Made by a program: the position numbers and the translations under genes. 64,000 nt of DNA from Paenibacillus nasutitermitis (lineage in GTDB: Bacteria; Bacillota; Bacilli; Paenibacillales; Paenibacillaceae): NCBI RefSeq assembly GCF_014641075.1, contig NZ_BMHP01000002.1, positions 682,001 to 746,000 of the forward strand. The letters run 5' to 3'. Under the pieces are notes generated by a model. That model was not told the DNA's origin. It ran no database searches and worked only from the letters and a program-made list of their open reading frames with translations. Below, one piece after another: positions 8,184 to 16,360 of this stretch (positions are counted from its first letter, which is position 1; each line of letters starts with the position of its first letter).

Positions 8184-9926
8184 TTAGACCAACTCCTTGC
8201 AGGCTTTGTAAACTTCTGAAGGCAGGAATGGATTTCCGTCGTATTTGAGCAGGCTGTGTATTTTGTCGGCTTGACCGACATGCAGCTTCACTTGGGAAGC
8301 AAGCTGGGCAGTCGCGTTATTCTCCAGCACAACCACTTTCTTCGCGTTGTCCATATATGAACTTACCAAATCGGTAGGGAAAGGATGGATCTGACGGATC
8401 GTAATATGGTTTGTTGTATGTCCATCTTTATCCAAACGCTTGCGCGCTTCATCGATCGTTCCGCCTGTCGAGCCCATCCCAATGACGAGCAGCTCGGCCG
8501 CCTGATGCGGCGCATCTGCGCGAACAGCGTCACGGATCAGCATATTGTCCAGCTTCGTCAGACGTTTGTCCATCATTTTCTTACGGTTGACCGCGCTCTC
8601 CGACGGACGCCCCGTCTCATCATGCTCCACGCCGGTTACATGATGGATTCCGTTCTTATCGCCGGGAATAACGCGCGGGGATACCCCGTCTTCTGTCAGC
8701 TCGTAACGCTTGAACAATTGATTGGGTTCCATTTCCGGCAGTTCGCGGGTCAGCTTGCCGCGGTTGATTTTCATTTTCTCAAGCTCCAGGGGCTCGCAGG
8801 ATTGCTTGCCAAGCGAAAGCTGGAGGTCTGTCATCAGAATGACCGGAACCTGATACTGCTCGGATAAATTAAACGATTCTATCGTGTCATAGAAGCAGTC
8901 TTCAATGGATGCCGGAGCAATAACAATTTTGGGAATTTCCCCATGTGTACCGTAAACCATGGCGTTCAGGTCGGATTGCTCCTGTTTGGTGGGCAGACCA
9001 GTAGACGGTCCTCCCCGCTGGGTATCGACAATAACGAGCGGCGTTTCGGTCATGCCGGCAAGGCCGATGGCCTCCATCATCAACGAAAGGCCAGGTCCGG
9101 CAGAAGCCGTCATTGTGCGGACACCCGCATAGTTCGCCCCGATCGCCATCGTGGCTGCAGCAATCTCATCCTCAGTTTGGATAACTGTACCGCCGAATTT
9201 AGGCAGCTTTTTGATCAAATATTCCATAATTTCGGAAGCCGGAGTGATCGGATAAGCAGCCATCAGCCGGCAACCGCCAGCAAGAGCCCCCAATCCGATT
9301 CCTTCATTTCCGATCATAAACAGCTTTTGTTTGCCGTCGGCCGGTTCCAGCCGGAATTCATCCAGCGGTCCGCCGGCCAGCTCCAGCACGAAATCAGAGC
9401 CGCGTTTGACCGCTTCCACGTTCTTCTCGACGATGGCTGGCCCTTTACGGCCAAACTCTTCTTCAACGGCTTTATTGAATACATCAACAGGCAAGCCAAG
9501 CAGCGCCCAGGACGCACCCGACGCTACCATGTTCTTCATGAGAGAAGTACCCAGCTCTTCCGCAATCGAAGTTATTGGAACCGGAAACAAGCGGGCGTTA
9601 ATGCCCTCCGGCAATACAGGATTAAATTTAGCGTCCGCTACGACCACGCCGCCGGCACGAAGCTCATGGGCATTCAAATCGATGCTTTCTTGGTCGAACG
9701 CGACCAGAATGTCCAAATCATCGGATATCGCCCGAATCGGATTCGTGCTGATCCGAATTTTGTTATTCGTATGACCGCCCTTAATACGGGAGGAAAAATG
9801 ACGGTACCCGTACAAGTAATAGCCAAGTCGGTTGAGCGCGGTAGAGAAAATACGGTCCGTACTTTCAACGCCTTCCCCTTGTTGTCCACCAATCTTCCAA
9901 GACAATTGACTGATCAAAATGCCCAT
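8184..9926 (-). CDS. korA: 2-oxoacid:ferredoxin oxidoreductase, alpha (gamma-alpha fused) subunit
   Basis: About 580 residues hold an N-terminal gamma-type domain (SWKIGGQQGEGVEST, RHFSSRIKGGHTNNKIR) fused to the pyrimidine-binding alpha domain, which begins near residue 200 (GNEGIGLGALAGGCRLMAAYPITPASEI). It pairs with korB to form the enzyme. The exact start is uncertain: the ATG at 9926 directly abuts GAGGAG with no spacer, whereas the TTG at 9917 (third codon after it) has GAGGAG at a normal 9 nt and gives MISQLSWKIGG, which resembles the usual family N-terminus. The TTG may be the real start. A sigma-A-like promoter lies upstream (10010-10038). The korB start follows the stop within 2 nt. 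Confidence 0.92.
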   Translation of the reverse strand: MGILISQLSWKIGGQQGEGVESTDRIFSTALNRLGYYLYGYRHFSSRIKGGHTNNKIRISTNPIRAISDDLDILVAFDQESIDLNAHELRAGGVVVADAKFNPVLPEGINARLFPVPITSIAEELGTSLMKNMVASGASWALLGLPVDVFNKAVEEEFGRKGPAIVEKNVEAVKRGSDFVLELAGGPLDEFRLEPADGKQKLFMIGNEGIGLGALAGGCRLMAAYPITPASEIMEYLIKKLPKFGGTVIQTEDEIAAATMAIGANYAGVRTMTASAGPGLSLMMEAIGLAGMTETPLVIVDTQRGGPSTGLPTKQEQSDLNAMVYGTHGEIPKIVIAPASIEDCFYDTIESFNLSEQYQVPVILMTDLQLSLGKQSCEPLELEKMKINRGKLTRELPEMEPNQLFKRYELTEDGVSPRVIPGDKNGIHHVTGVEHDETGRPSESAVNRKKMMDKRLTKLDNMLIRDAVRADAPHQAAELLVIGMGSTGGTIDEARKRLDKDGHTTNHITIRQIHPFPTDLVSSYMDNAKKVVVLENNATAQLASQVKLHVGQADKIHSLLKYDGNPFLPSEVYKACKELV

Positions 9927-10009
9927 CTCCTCTTTTGATGAACGTGCTTGCTCGACAATAAATACCAGATATATACAAAAAGATGACGAAAATTTATAGA
10001 GTCTCATAA

Positions 10010-10038
10010 ATAGTATGATGACAGGTTGTAAAAAGCAA
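10010..10038 (-). promoter_or_regulatory. sigma-A-like promoter for korAB
   Basis: TTGCTT (10033-10038) is separated by 17 nt from TACTAT (10010-10015) on the minus strand, about 85 nt before the korA start. Confidence 0.55.
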
Positions 10039-10110
10039 GATGTAAACGCTATTTCTAATATAGCTCTTTTCGATTGTATCCATATCGGAAAGAGATTGAA
10101 TAGGGACTAA

Positions 10111-11067
10111 TTATTCAGCAGGCAGATGTTTAGACAAGAATCGTAGTGTATTACCTGCCAGAAATCCTCTGACCTGCTCTTCCTTATAATGTTTGATGAG
10201 CGCTTCTTTCAAATTAACCAGCTCGCCCGGATGCGAGAGTCCAGCTACATGCGATTCGATTCCATCAAAATCGGAGCCGAACATAAGCTGTCTGTCGCCC
10301 CCCAGCTCACACACCCGCTCCACATGCAGCAGCACGTCATCAACCGTCGCTTGGCCACCTTCCCGCACGAATTGGGGAACAAAGGTAATGCCGATCAAAC
10401 CATCCATCGCAATCAGCGCCTTGATCTGCTCGTCCGACAAATTTCTCGGGTGCCTGCAAACAGCCTTGGCATTGGAATGGGAAGCGATCACGGGCTTGCC
10501 CGAAACATCTGCCATGTCCCAAAAAGCGCGCTCGCTCAAATGGGAAACATCCAGCAGGAGGCCAATCCGGTTGCATTCCGCCACAAACTCCCTGCCTTTG
10601 GCGGTCAAGCCGCCTCCTCTGGGTTCCATGACACCGTCGGCTCCCCAATTCCCATTGTTCCAGGTTAAACCCACCGCCCTGACGCCAAGCTCAAACAGAA
10701 TCCGCAGCATGGCCATATCGCCTTGCAGACCATCGGCTCCTTCCAAGGAAAGCATGGCGCCTATTCCGCCATCCCGAAGAATAGCCTGAAGATCAGCAGC
10801 CGACCGGACAAAACGCATCCCGGGAGCCGTGAGCACTTTCTGGTGGAATAAATCAATGGTCCGCAAAATAGGAAGCATGGAGGGCTCACCGCCACCCGAT
10901 ACAAAAATAGCGAAGGTTTGGAGAATGGATCCCGCCTGCTGCAATCTCGGCAGCGACACATCCAAGTTCAGTTCCGGATTATTCTTAAAAGACAATCGGT
11001 CCTGTTCCAATAGCTTCCACAGCACATCGCAATGAAAATCGGTTATTGGCATTGGTATCGTTCTCAA
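10111..11067 (-). CDS. membrane dipeptidase family (peptidase M19)
   Basis: This 318-residue protein belongs to the renal-dipeptidase-like M19 metallopeptidases, which hydrolyse dipeptides, often containing D-amino acids. All expected metal ligands are visible: the HxD pair His12/Asp14 (FHCDVLW), Glu109 (LSLEGAD), His176 (DVSHLSE), His197 (ASHSNA) and Asp266 (GSDFDG). Despite the family name there is no signal peptide or membrane span, so it should be cytosolic. A TTG start at 11067 is chosen because AGGAGG lies exactly 8 nt upstream, while the in-frame ATG five codons later would be 23 nt from it. It could recycle peptidoglycan-derived or dietary dipeptides; the natural substrate is unknown. 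Confidence 0.92.
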   Translation of the reverse strand: MRTIPMPITDFHCDVLWKLLEQDRLSFKNNPELNLDVSLPRLQQAGSILQTFAIFVSGGGEPSMLPILRTIDLFHQKVLTAPGMRFVRSAADLQAILRDGGIGAMLSLEGADGLQGDMAMLRILFELGVRAVGLTWNNGNWGADGVMEPRGGGLTAKGREFVAECNRIGLLLDVSHLSERAFWDMADVSGKPVIASHSNAKAVCRHPRNLSDEQIKALIAMDGLIGITFVPQFVREGGQATVDDVLLHVERVCELGGDRQLMFGSDFDGIESHVAGLSHPGELVNLKEALIKHYKEEQVRGFLAGNTLRFLSKHLPAE

Positions 11068-11101
11068 ACCATTTTCCTCCTAGCATTCCCAAATTAGCAT
11101 G

Positions 11102-11132
11102 CAAAAAAACCTGTCTACAACGTAAACAGGTT
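11102..11132 (-). terminator. intrinsic terminator after spoVS
   Basis: Stem AACCTGT/ACAGGTT (11108-11114 with 11126-11132) is followed on the minus strand by a run of seven T. Confidence 0.8.
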
Positions 11133-11172
11133 TACAATTAACAGGTTCAACGTACAGATTCATGAGGCAACC

Positions 11173-11439
11173 TTATCTTGGTTCCACAATAAGTTTGATA
11201 GCTGTGCGATCTTCTCCATCTATGACGATGTCTGTAAACGCCGGAATGCAGATCAGATCCACTCCGCTCGGAGCCACGAAACCCCGTGCTATCGCAACAG
11301 CTTTTACCGCCTGGTTCAATGCACCAGCCCCGATAGCCTGCAGCTCGGCTGCTCCACGTTCACGCAGCACACCCGCCAATGCCCCTGCAACGGAATTAGG
11401 ATTGGACTTTGCTGAAACTTTTAATACATTTACGTCCAT
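11173..11439 (-). CDS. spoVS: stage V sporulation protein S
   Basis: The 88-residue protein is SpoVS, one of the most conserved small sporulation proteins (Alba-like fold). The sequence VLKVSAKSNPNSVAGALAG and the C-terminal RTAIKLIVEPR are diagnostic. In B. subtilis SpoVS supports spore coat assembly and cortex completion and also influences earlier development. Length is normal. GAGGAGGTACTTTAT precedes the ATG. A good sigma-H-type promoter lies about 60 nt upstream (11489-11515) and a terminator follows, so it is a monocistronic, stationary-phase gene. It sits downstream of ymdB as in B. subtilis. Confidence 0.97.
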   Translation of the reverse strand: MDVNVLKVSAKSNPNSVAGALAGVLRERGAAELQAIGAGALNQAVKAVAIARGFVAPSGVDLICIPAFTDIVIDGEDRTAIKLIVEPR

Positions 11440-11488
11440 ATAAAGTACCTCCTCGGGAATGATGGATGGATACCACTATTTAGATAGT

Positions 11489-11515
11489 ATTCGAGGGAGG
11501 CAATAAAATTCCTTC
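11489..11515 (-). promoter_or_regulatory. sigma-H-type promoter of spoVS
   Basis: On the minus strand GAAGGAATT (-35, 11507-11515) and CTCGAAT (-10, 11489-11495) match the sigma-H pattern RnAGGAWWW / RnnGAAT. There are 14 nt between AGGAATT and GAAT, the same distance I recall for the B. subtilis spoVG sigma-H promoter. Confidence 0.65.
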
Positions 11516-11586
11516 TTTATTGGCGTAACCTTTGCAAAATGTTCTGAATTGTGAGAATTTTCGAACTTTCATAGGAATGCTATAAA

Positions 11587-12381
11587 TCACATCATGACCA
11601 GGTCAGTCTCCGTCATGCGTATTTTTTGGATTCGCTTGGCTTGCCCTGTAGTCTCGTCGATATCGATCAGAGCCGCATGAAAATGCCAATCTCCTTCATC
11701 CACAATAAAACGGGTCGGCATCTGCGTCCTGAATTTATACAGGACCGCTTCGCGTTCCATCCCAAGAACGCCTTCCTTGGAGCCTACCATGCCTACATCG
11801 GTCAAATAGGCGGTTCCACCCGGCAATATCGTATCATCATTGGTTTGTACATGGGTATGTGTCCCCACGACGAATGAAGCTCTGCCATCCAGATACCAGC
11901 CCATCGCAATCTTCTCCGAAGTAGCCTCAGCATGAAAATCAACCAGGATACATTTGGTTTCCGTTCTGATCTGATCAACCAGCTCATCCGCTTTGCGGAA
12001 CGGGCAATCGATTGGCGGCAGGAATGTCCGGCCTTGAAGATTGACAATCGCCAATTCTTTGCCGTTAGCTTTAATGATTGCGGCCCCCCGCCCCGGTGCT
12101 TCCTCGGAGAAATTGGCTGGACGGACGATACGCGGCTGGTCATCGATCCATTCAAAGATATCTTTGTTGTCCCAGGTATGGTTGCCCATAGTTATTCCGT
12201 GGACCCCCGCCTCCAACAGCTCTTTGACAATTGCGGCTGTAATCCCCCGTCCTGCTGCCGCATTCTCACCATTGGCAATGATGATATGGGGATTGTATTT
12301 GCTTTTGAGCGCAGGCAGAATTTTTTTGACCGCTGTGCGGCCGACGCTGCCGACAATATCACCGATAAATAAAACGTTCAT
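11587..12381 (-). CDS. ymdB: YmdB metallophosphoesterase (cyclic nucleotide phosphodiesterase family)
   Basis: A 264-residue calcineurin-like phosphoesterase of the YmdB family (TIGR00282 type). The dinuclear metal site is complete: Asp8, Glu39-Asn40 in NGENAAAG, Asn67-His68 in GNHTWD, His150 in DFHAEATSEK, and His175/His177 in GTHTHVQ. B. subtilis YmdB hydrolyses cyclic nucleotides in vitro and is needed for biofilm and sporulation gene expression. It lies directly downstream of rny, which encodes the RNase it is linked with functionally; a weak hairpin (12407-12434) separates the two. It starts at an ATG following AGGGG. Confidence 0.95.
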   Translation of the reverse strand: MNVLFIGDIVGSVGRTAVKKILPALKSKYNPHIIIANGENAAAGRGITAAIVKELLEAGVHGITMGNHTWDNKDIFEWIDDQPRIVRPANFSEEAPGRGAAIIKANGKELAIVNLQGRTFLPPIDCPFRKADELVDQIRTETKCILVDFHAEATSEKIAMGWYLDGRASFVVGTHTHVQTNDDTILPGGTAYLTDVGMVGSKEGVLGMEREAVLYKFRTQMPTRFIVDEGDWHFHAALIDIDETTGQAKRIQKIRMTETDLVMM

Positions 12382-12406
12382 CTCTTAACCCCTCTTATAT
12401 AGACCA

Positions 12407-12434
12407 GAAAAGTGGCCGCAAGCAGCCACTTTTC
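12407..12434 (-). terminator. hairpin between rny and ymdB
   Basis: Perfect 9 bp stem AAAAGTGGC/GCCACTTTT (12408-12416 with 12425-12433). There is only a short U run inside the arm, so it is probably a partial terminator or an mRNA-stabilising hairpin. Confidence 0.5.
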
Positions 12435-12453
12435 CAGTTTCTTTCTGATTTTG

Positions 12454-13998
12454 TTATTTGGCGTACTCGACTGCACGCGTCTCGCGAATGACTGTCACTT
12501 TAATATGACCCGGATAATCGAGTTCACTCTCGATTTTCTTCGTAATGTCACGCGCCAGGCGGAATGCTTCGGTATCGTCTATCTTGTCCGGTTGAACCAT
12601 GACACGAACCTCGCGTCCTGCTTGTATTGCATATGATTTCTCTACGCCTTCAAACGACTCGGAAATGCCTTCCAGTTTCTCCAGACGTTTGATATACGTT
12701 TCGAGCGTTTCACGCCTTGCTCCAGGTCTAGCAGCGGACAATGCGTCTGCAGCTCCAACAAGCATGGCAATGACCGATGTCGCTTCGCAATCGCCGTGAT
12801 GCGATGCGATACTGTTGATGACAACCGGATGTTCTTTATATTTCTTGGCCAGCTCCACGCCAATTTCAACATGTGAGCCCTCAACTTCATGGTCAAGCGC
12901 TTTGCCGATATCATGAAGCAATCCCGAACGTTTTGCGAGCGTTATATCTTCTCCTAGCTCCGCTGCCATAAGTCCGGTCAAATAGGCGACTTCCATGGAA
13001 TGCTTTAATACGTTTTGACCATAACTCGTCCGATATTTCAATCGGCCTAAAATTTTGATCAAATCCGGATGTAAACCATGCACGCCAACCTCGAAGGTGG
13101 CTTGCTCCCCGTATTCGCGGATTCGTTCATCCACTTCCTTGCGTGATTTCTCGACCATCTCTTCGATGCGGGCAGGATGGATACGGCCATCTGCAACCAG
13201 CTTCTCGAGCGATGTGCGGGCAATCTCGCGGCGTATCGGATCGAATCCGGACAAGATGACCGCTTCCGGTGTATCGTCAATTATGAGATCGATACCGGTC
13301 AACGTTTCCAGGGCACGAATATTACGGCCTTCGCGTCCAATAATACGGCCTTTCATTTCTTCATTCGGCAACGTTACGACGGATACGGTAGTTTCCGCCA
13401 CGTGATCCGCTGCACAACGCTGAATGGCTAGCGAAATGATGTTGCGGGCTTTCTTATCAGCTTCTTCTTTTGCCTGCTGTTCAATCTCTTTAATCATTTG
13501 AGCAGTTTCATGACGAACTTCCAACTCAACATTGTTCAGGATAATCTGTTTGGCTTCATCCATTGTTAAATTAGAGATACGCTCAAGCTCACTAAGCTGC
13601 TGCTTGTAGAGAGAATCGATCTGTTCCTGTGTCTCCTCGATCCGTTTCTCTTTGTTGGCTACTTGTTCTTCTTTGCGCTCCAGCGTTTCTATCTTTTTAT
13701 CCAACGACTCTTCCTTTTGAACAAGCCGTCTTTCAAGACGCTGTACCTCATTACGACGTTCGCGAATATCTCTCTCGGCCTCGGTACGGAGCTTGTGGAC
13801 TTCGTCTTTCGCTTCAACGACTGTTTCTTTCTTGAGCGCTTCTGCTTCTTTACGCGCACTGTCAACGATCTGACTTGCGGCTTGCTCGGCGCTAGAAATC
13901 TTGGCCTCGGCGATTGACTTTCGAATAAAATACCCGATACCAAAGAAAATCACACCAACAACGAGAACGATCAGGATCCAAACCCAATCTTCTGGCAT
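12454..13998 (-). CDS. rny: ribonuclease Y
   Basis: RNase Y is the membrane-anchored endoribonuclease that starts much of mRNA turnover in Firmicutes. The 514-residue protein has an N-terminal membrane span (about 5-25), a long charged coiled coil (about 30-190), a KH domain ([15 protein letters not shown]), and an HD phosphohydrolase domain with [12 protein letters not shown] near residue 360. I start at the ATG at 13998 after GAGGAGGTGAGAAG; an upstream in-frame start (14085) adds 29 residues before the membrane anchor and has no support. A strong sigma-A promoter is at 14157-14186. ymdB follows, and RicA, its known regulator in Bacillus, is encoded at 4379-4870. Confidence 0.97.
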   Translation of the reverse strand: MPEDWVWILIVLVVGVIFFGIGYFIRKSIAEAKISSAEQAASQIVDSARKEAEALKKETVVEAKDEVHKLRTEAERDIRERRNEVQRLERRLVQKEESLDKKIETLERKEEQVANKEKRIEETQEQIDSLYKQQLSELERISNLTMDEAKQIILNNVELEVRHETAQMIKEIEQQAKEEADKKARNIISLAIQRCAADHVAETTVSVVTLPNEEMKGRIIGREGRNIRALETLTGIDLIIDDTPEAVILSGFDPIRREIARTSLEKLVADGRIHPARIEEMVEKSRKEVDERIREYGEQATFEVGVHGLHPDLIKILGRLKYRTSYGQNVLKHSMEVAYLTGLMAAELGEDITLAKRSGLLHDIGKALDHEVEGSHVEIGVELAKKYKEHPVVINSIASHHGDCEATSVIAMLVGAADALSAARPGARRETLETYIKRLEKLEGISESFEGVEKSYAIQAGREVRVMVQPDKIDDTEAFRLARDITKKIESELDYPGHIKVTVIRETRAVEYAK

Positions 13999-14156
13999 CT
14001 TCTCACCTCCTCGTTGCTCACCAAAGCAAACGCTTGGGACTATTTTGTTTTCCAGCCGGTTTTTAACCCGATCCATACATAGCATTTTGACGAAATAAAT
14101 CGTTTCGAATCAATTTTTGGAAGAAAAATCGACTCTGGAAGTAAGAATACATATTC

Positions 14157-14186
14157 ATTTTATCTGTTGTGAAAATCACTTGTCAA
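14157..14186 (-). promoter_or_regulatory. sigma-A promoter for rny
   Basis: TTGACA (14181-14186) and TAAAAT (14157-14162) are separated by 18 nt on the minus strand, overlapping the space just after the recX stop. The rny mRNA would have a leader of about 150 nt. Confidence 0.7.
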
Positions 14187-14196
14187 GGGTAAGCCC

Positions 14197-14940
14197 TTAT
14201 TCATCATCGCTGCCAGGCCGGCTTGCCTCTTTAACAGCCTGTTTAACAACAGTACCCGGGAAGCCCCGCCTCAGCAAAAATGCCATCAGTTTCCGCTTCC
14301 TGTCCCGCACTTCTCCTTTTATATACGGCCATTTCTTCTTGGCGGCGCGAATAGCCGTCTCGGTCTCCATATCCAGATCGAGCCCTGCGGACGCTTCCTT
14401 GGCCGTTTCCCTGCTTATTCCGCGATGCTCCAGCTCCTGCTGGAGAAGGCGTCTCCCCTTTAATTGGCTGCGCATTCTTTGTGCGGCGAATTGATTGGCA
14501 TAGGAAACATCATCGACCAGCCTTTCTCCCTGCAATCTCTCAAGCGCTTTGGCGATCGCGGATTCTTCCATTCCTTTGCGAATCAGATAACGGGATATTT
14601 CCTTCTCCGTACGCGGGCGGGCCCCCAAATAAGTCAGACCCAAAATATAAGCGCGGTGATCGTTATCTTTATCTGCAATTTGCTTCAACTCGCCGGGATC
14701 AATCTGCCTTCCCTTGAGAAGTCTGTAGCTTATGACCAAATCCTCATGAACGGAAGTCAGCGGTTCATCGCTTCCATTCATATAGAGATGATAACGGCGC
14801 TTTTCTTTCTTGTCCTGTTCAATTCCGGTTATGAGCAGCATGCCTTCCTCCACAACTTCTTCAAAATCCAATGATTCATCGAATGGCTGTGATGGTTCAG
14901 ACTCATCATGCTTTTGCTGCCCCCGTTTTCTATCCTTCAT
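14197..14940 (-). CDS. recX: regulatory protein RecX
   Basis: RecX modulates RecA filament assembly. The 247-residue protein shows the triple-helix repeats of the family: AYILGLTYLGARPRTEKEISRYL, then YANQFAAQRMRSQLKGRRLLQQELEHRGI, and a third degenerate repeat ending RRGFPGTVVKQAV. The N-terminal 35 residues are acidic and low in complexity, so the start is less certain. The ATG at 14940 has GGAGAGGGG about 10 nt upstream, and a second in-frame ATG (MLLITGIEQD) is 33 codons in. It lies downstream of recA but a clear terminator stands between them. Longer than E. coli RecX (166), it is similar to Bacillus RecX (about 264). Confidence 0.9.
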   Translation of the reverse strand: MKDRKRGQQKHDESEPSQPFDESLDFEEVVEEGMLLITGIEQDKKEKRRYHLYMNGSDEPLTSVHEDLVISYRLLKGRQIDPGELKQIADKDNDHRAYILGLTYLGARPRTEKEISRYLIRKGMEESAIAKALERLQGERLVDDVSYANQFAAQRMRSQLKGRRLLQQELEHRGISRETAKEASAGLDLDMETETAIRAAKKKWPYIKGEVRDRKRKLMAFLLRRGFPGTVVKQAVKEASRPGSDDE

Positions 14941-15023
14941 TCCCTGGCTGCCCCTCTCCTGTTTGTTTCCTTGAGCTTCACCCGAAATGAATGGCCTTCA
15001 AAACAGCTCCCGTTCTGTATCAT

Positions 15024-15048
15024 GCAGAAAAGCACCTATAAAGGTGCT
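15024..15048 (-). terminator. intrinsic terminator after recA
   Basis: Stem AGCACCT/AGGTGCT (15031-15037 with 15042-15048) followed by TTTTCTG on the minus strand, 43 nt past the recA stop. Confidence 0.75.
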
Positions 15049-15090
15049 CTTCTGGTTTCTATTCATAAATAAGAATGGATGACGTCTGGA

Positions 15091-16143
15091 TTATTCCAAG
15101 TCAAGGTCCAACTCGTCTTCATCCTCATCGTCCTGAGCAGAAGCAGCGAGCGCGGCTGCAGATAAATGGCTCGCTTCGCGAATCTGATTCTCAATGATTG
15201 TGGATGTATCAGGGTGATCCTTCAAGAACTGCTTGGCATTCTCCCGGCCTTGACCCAAACGTTCCCCATTGTAAGAAAACCAGGCTCCGCTCTTCTGCAC
15301 GATATCCATTTCGACTCCGATATCGACAATGCTGCCTTCCTTGGAAATACCTTCACCGTACATAATATCAATTTCAGCCTGTTTGAAAGGCGGAGCCACT
15401 TTGTTCTTGACGACTTTAATCCGCGTCCGGTTACCCACCATGTCATTGCCTTGTTTGATGGATTCAATACGGCGAACATCAAGCCGAATCGTGGAATAGA
15501 ATTTCAATGCGCGTCCACCCGGCGTTGTCTCTGGGTTACCGAACATGACGCCAATTTTCTCACGCAATTGGTTGATGAAAATCGCAATTGTCTTGGATTT
15601 GCTGATCGCACCCGACAGCTTGCGCAGTGCCTGCGACATCAGCCGCGCCTGCAAGCCGACATGGGAATCGCCCATCTCGCCTTCAATTTCGGCTTTGGGT
15701 ACAAGCGCTGCCACGGAATCGATAACGACAATGTCTACCGCGCCGCTGCGAACCAGGGCTTCCGCAATTTCAAGTCCCTGTTCCCCTGTGTCAGGCTGCG
15801 AGAGCAGCAGTTCATCGATATTAACGCCAAGCTTGCTGGCGTAAAGCGGATCAAGCGCATGCTCCGCATCGATGAAAGCAGCTTGTCCACCCACACGCTG
15901 CACCTCTGCAATGGCATGCAGAGCTACTGTCGTCTTACCGGAGGATTCCGGTCCATACACTTCAATAATCCGGCCTCTGGGCAATCCACCGATCCCGAGG
16001 GCGATATCAAGAGCTAAGGAACCGGTAGATACCGTTTCCACTTTCATATGATTGGATTCACCAAGCTTCATAATGGAGCCTTTACCAAATTGTTTCTCTA
16101 TTTGACGTAATGTCGTTTCAAGCGCAGCGCGACGATCTGACAA
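15091..16143 (-). CDS. recA: recombinase A
   Basis: RecA forms the filament for homologous recombination and triggers LexA self-cleavage. The 350-residue protein has Walker A GPESSGKT at 64-71, loops L1/L2 ([18 protein letters not shown]) and an acidic C-terminal tail. I choose a TTG start at 16143 giving [10 protein letters not shown], which is how I remember related RecA proteins beginning; AAGGA lies 10 nt upstream. An in-frame ATG at 16161 has no ribosome site before it and adds six residues, so it is the less likely alternative. Upstream are a sigma-A promoter (16175-16203) and a LexA-type box (16213-16225), consistent with SOS control. Confidence 0.97.
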   Translation of the reverse strand: MSDRRAALETTLRQIEKQFGKGSIMKLGESNHMKVETVSTGSLALDIALGIGGLPRGRIIEVYGPESSGKTTVALHAIAEVQRVGGQAAFIDAEHALDPLYASKLGVNIDELLLSQPDTGEQGLEIAEALVRSGAVDIVVIDSVAALVPKAEIEGEMGDSHVGLQARLMSQALRKLSGAISKSKTIAIFINQLREKIGVMFGNPETTPGGRALKFYSTIRLDVRRIESIKQGNDMVGNRTRIKVVKNKVAPPFKQAEIDIMYGEGISKEGSIVDIGVEMDIVQKSGAWFSYNGERLGQGRENAKQFLKDHPDTSTIIENQIREASHLSAAALAASAQDDEDEDELDLDLE

Positions 16144-16174
16144 CGCGTTCACATCCTTCATTGTTTATAATGTA

Positions 16175-16203
16175 ATAATACCTTGTTTTTCATATAAAAA
16201 CAA
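16175..16203 (-). promoter_or_regulatory. sigma-A promoter for recA
   Basis: TTGTTT (16198-16203), 17 nt spacer, TATTAT (16175-16180) on the minus strand, about 30 nt before the recA start. Confidence 0.65.
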
Positions 16204-16212
16204 TAGTTTTTG

Positions 16213-16225
16213 CGAACATATATTC
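16213..16225. promoter_or_regulatory. LexA (DinR)-type SOS box upstream of recA
   Basis: The sequence CGAACATATATTC departs from the Gram-positive SOS consensus CGAACnnnnGTTC at one position. It lies 10 nt upstream of the recA -35 hexamer. Confidence 0.6.
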
Positions 16226-16251
16226 TTATTTTTTCTCATCGGCCGATGAAT

Positions 16252-16292
16252 AAAAAAAGAACCGCAGCAAAGTAATCTCCGCTACGGTTCTT
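16252..16292 (-). terminator. intrinsic terminator after cinA
   Basis: A 12 bp stem with one G-U pair (16257-16268 with 16281-16292; core AAGAACCG/CGGTTCTT) runs into seven T on the minus strand. It isolates cinA from recA. Confidence 0.8.
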
Positions 16293-16360
16293 CCGTCAAC
16301 TAAGGTTAAGTATAAGCTATTTTCCGATATCTGACAAGTAGTACTCGCAGGCGGATCCTC

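Noticed and set aside
8943-9938. 331-codon plus-strand frame across korA
   Set aside because: Antisense shadow of korA with no ribosome site or motif.
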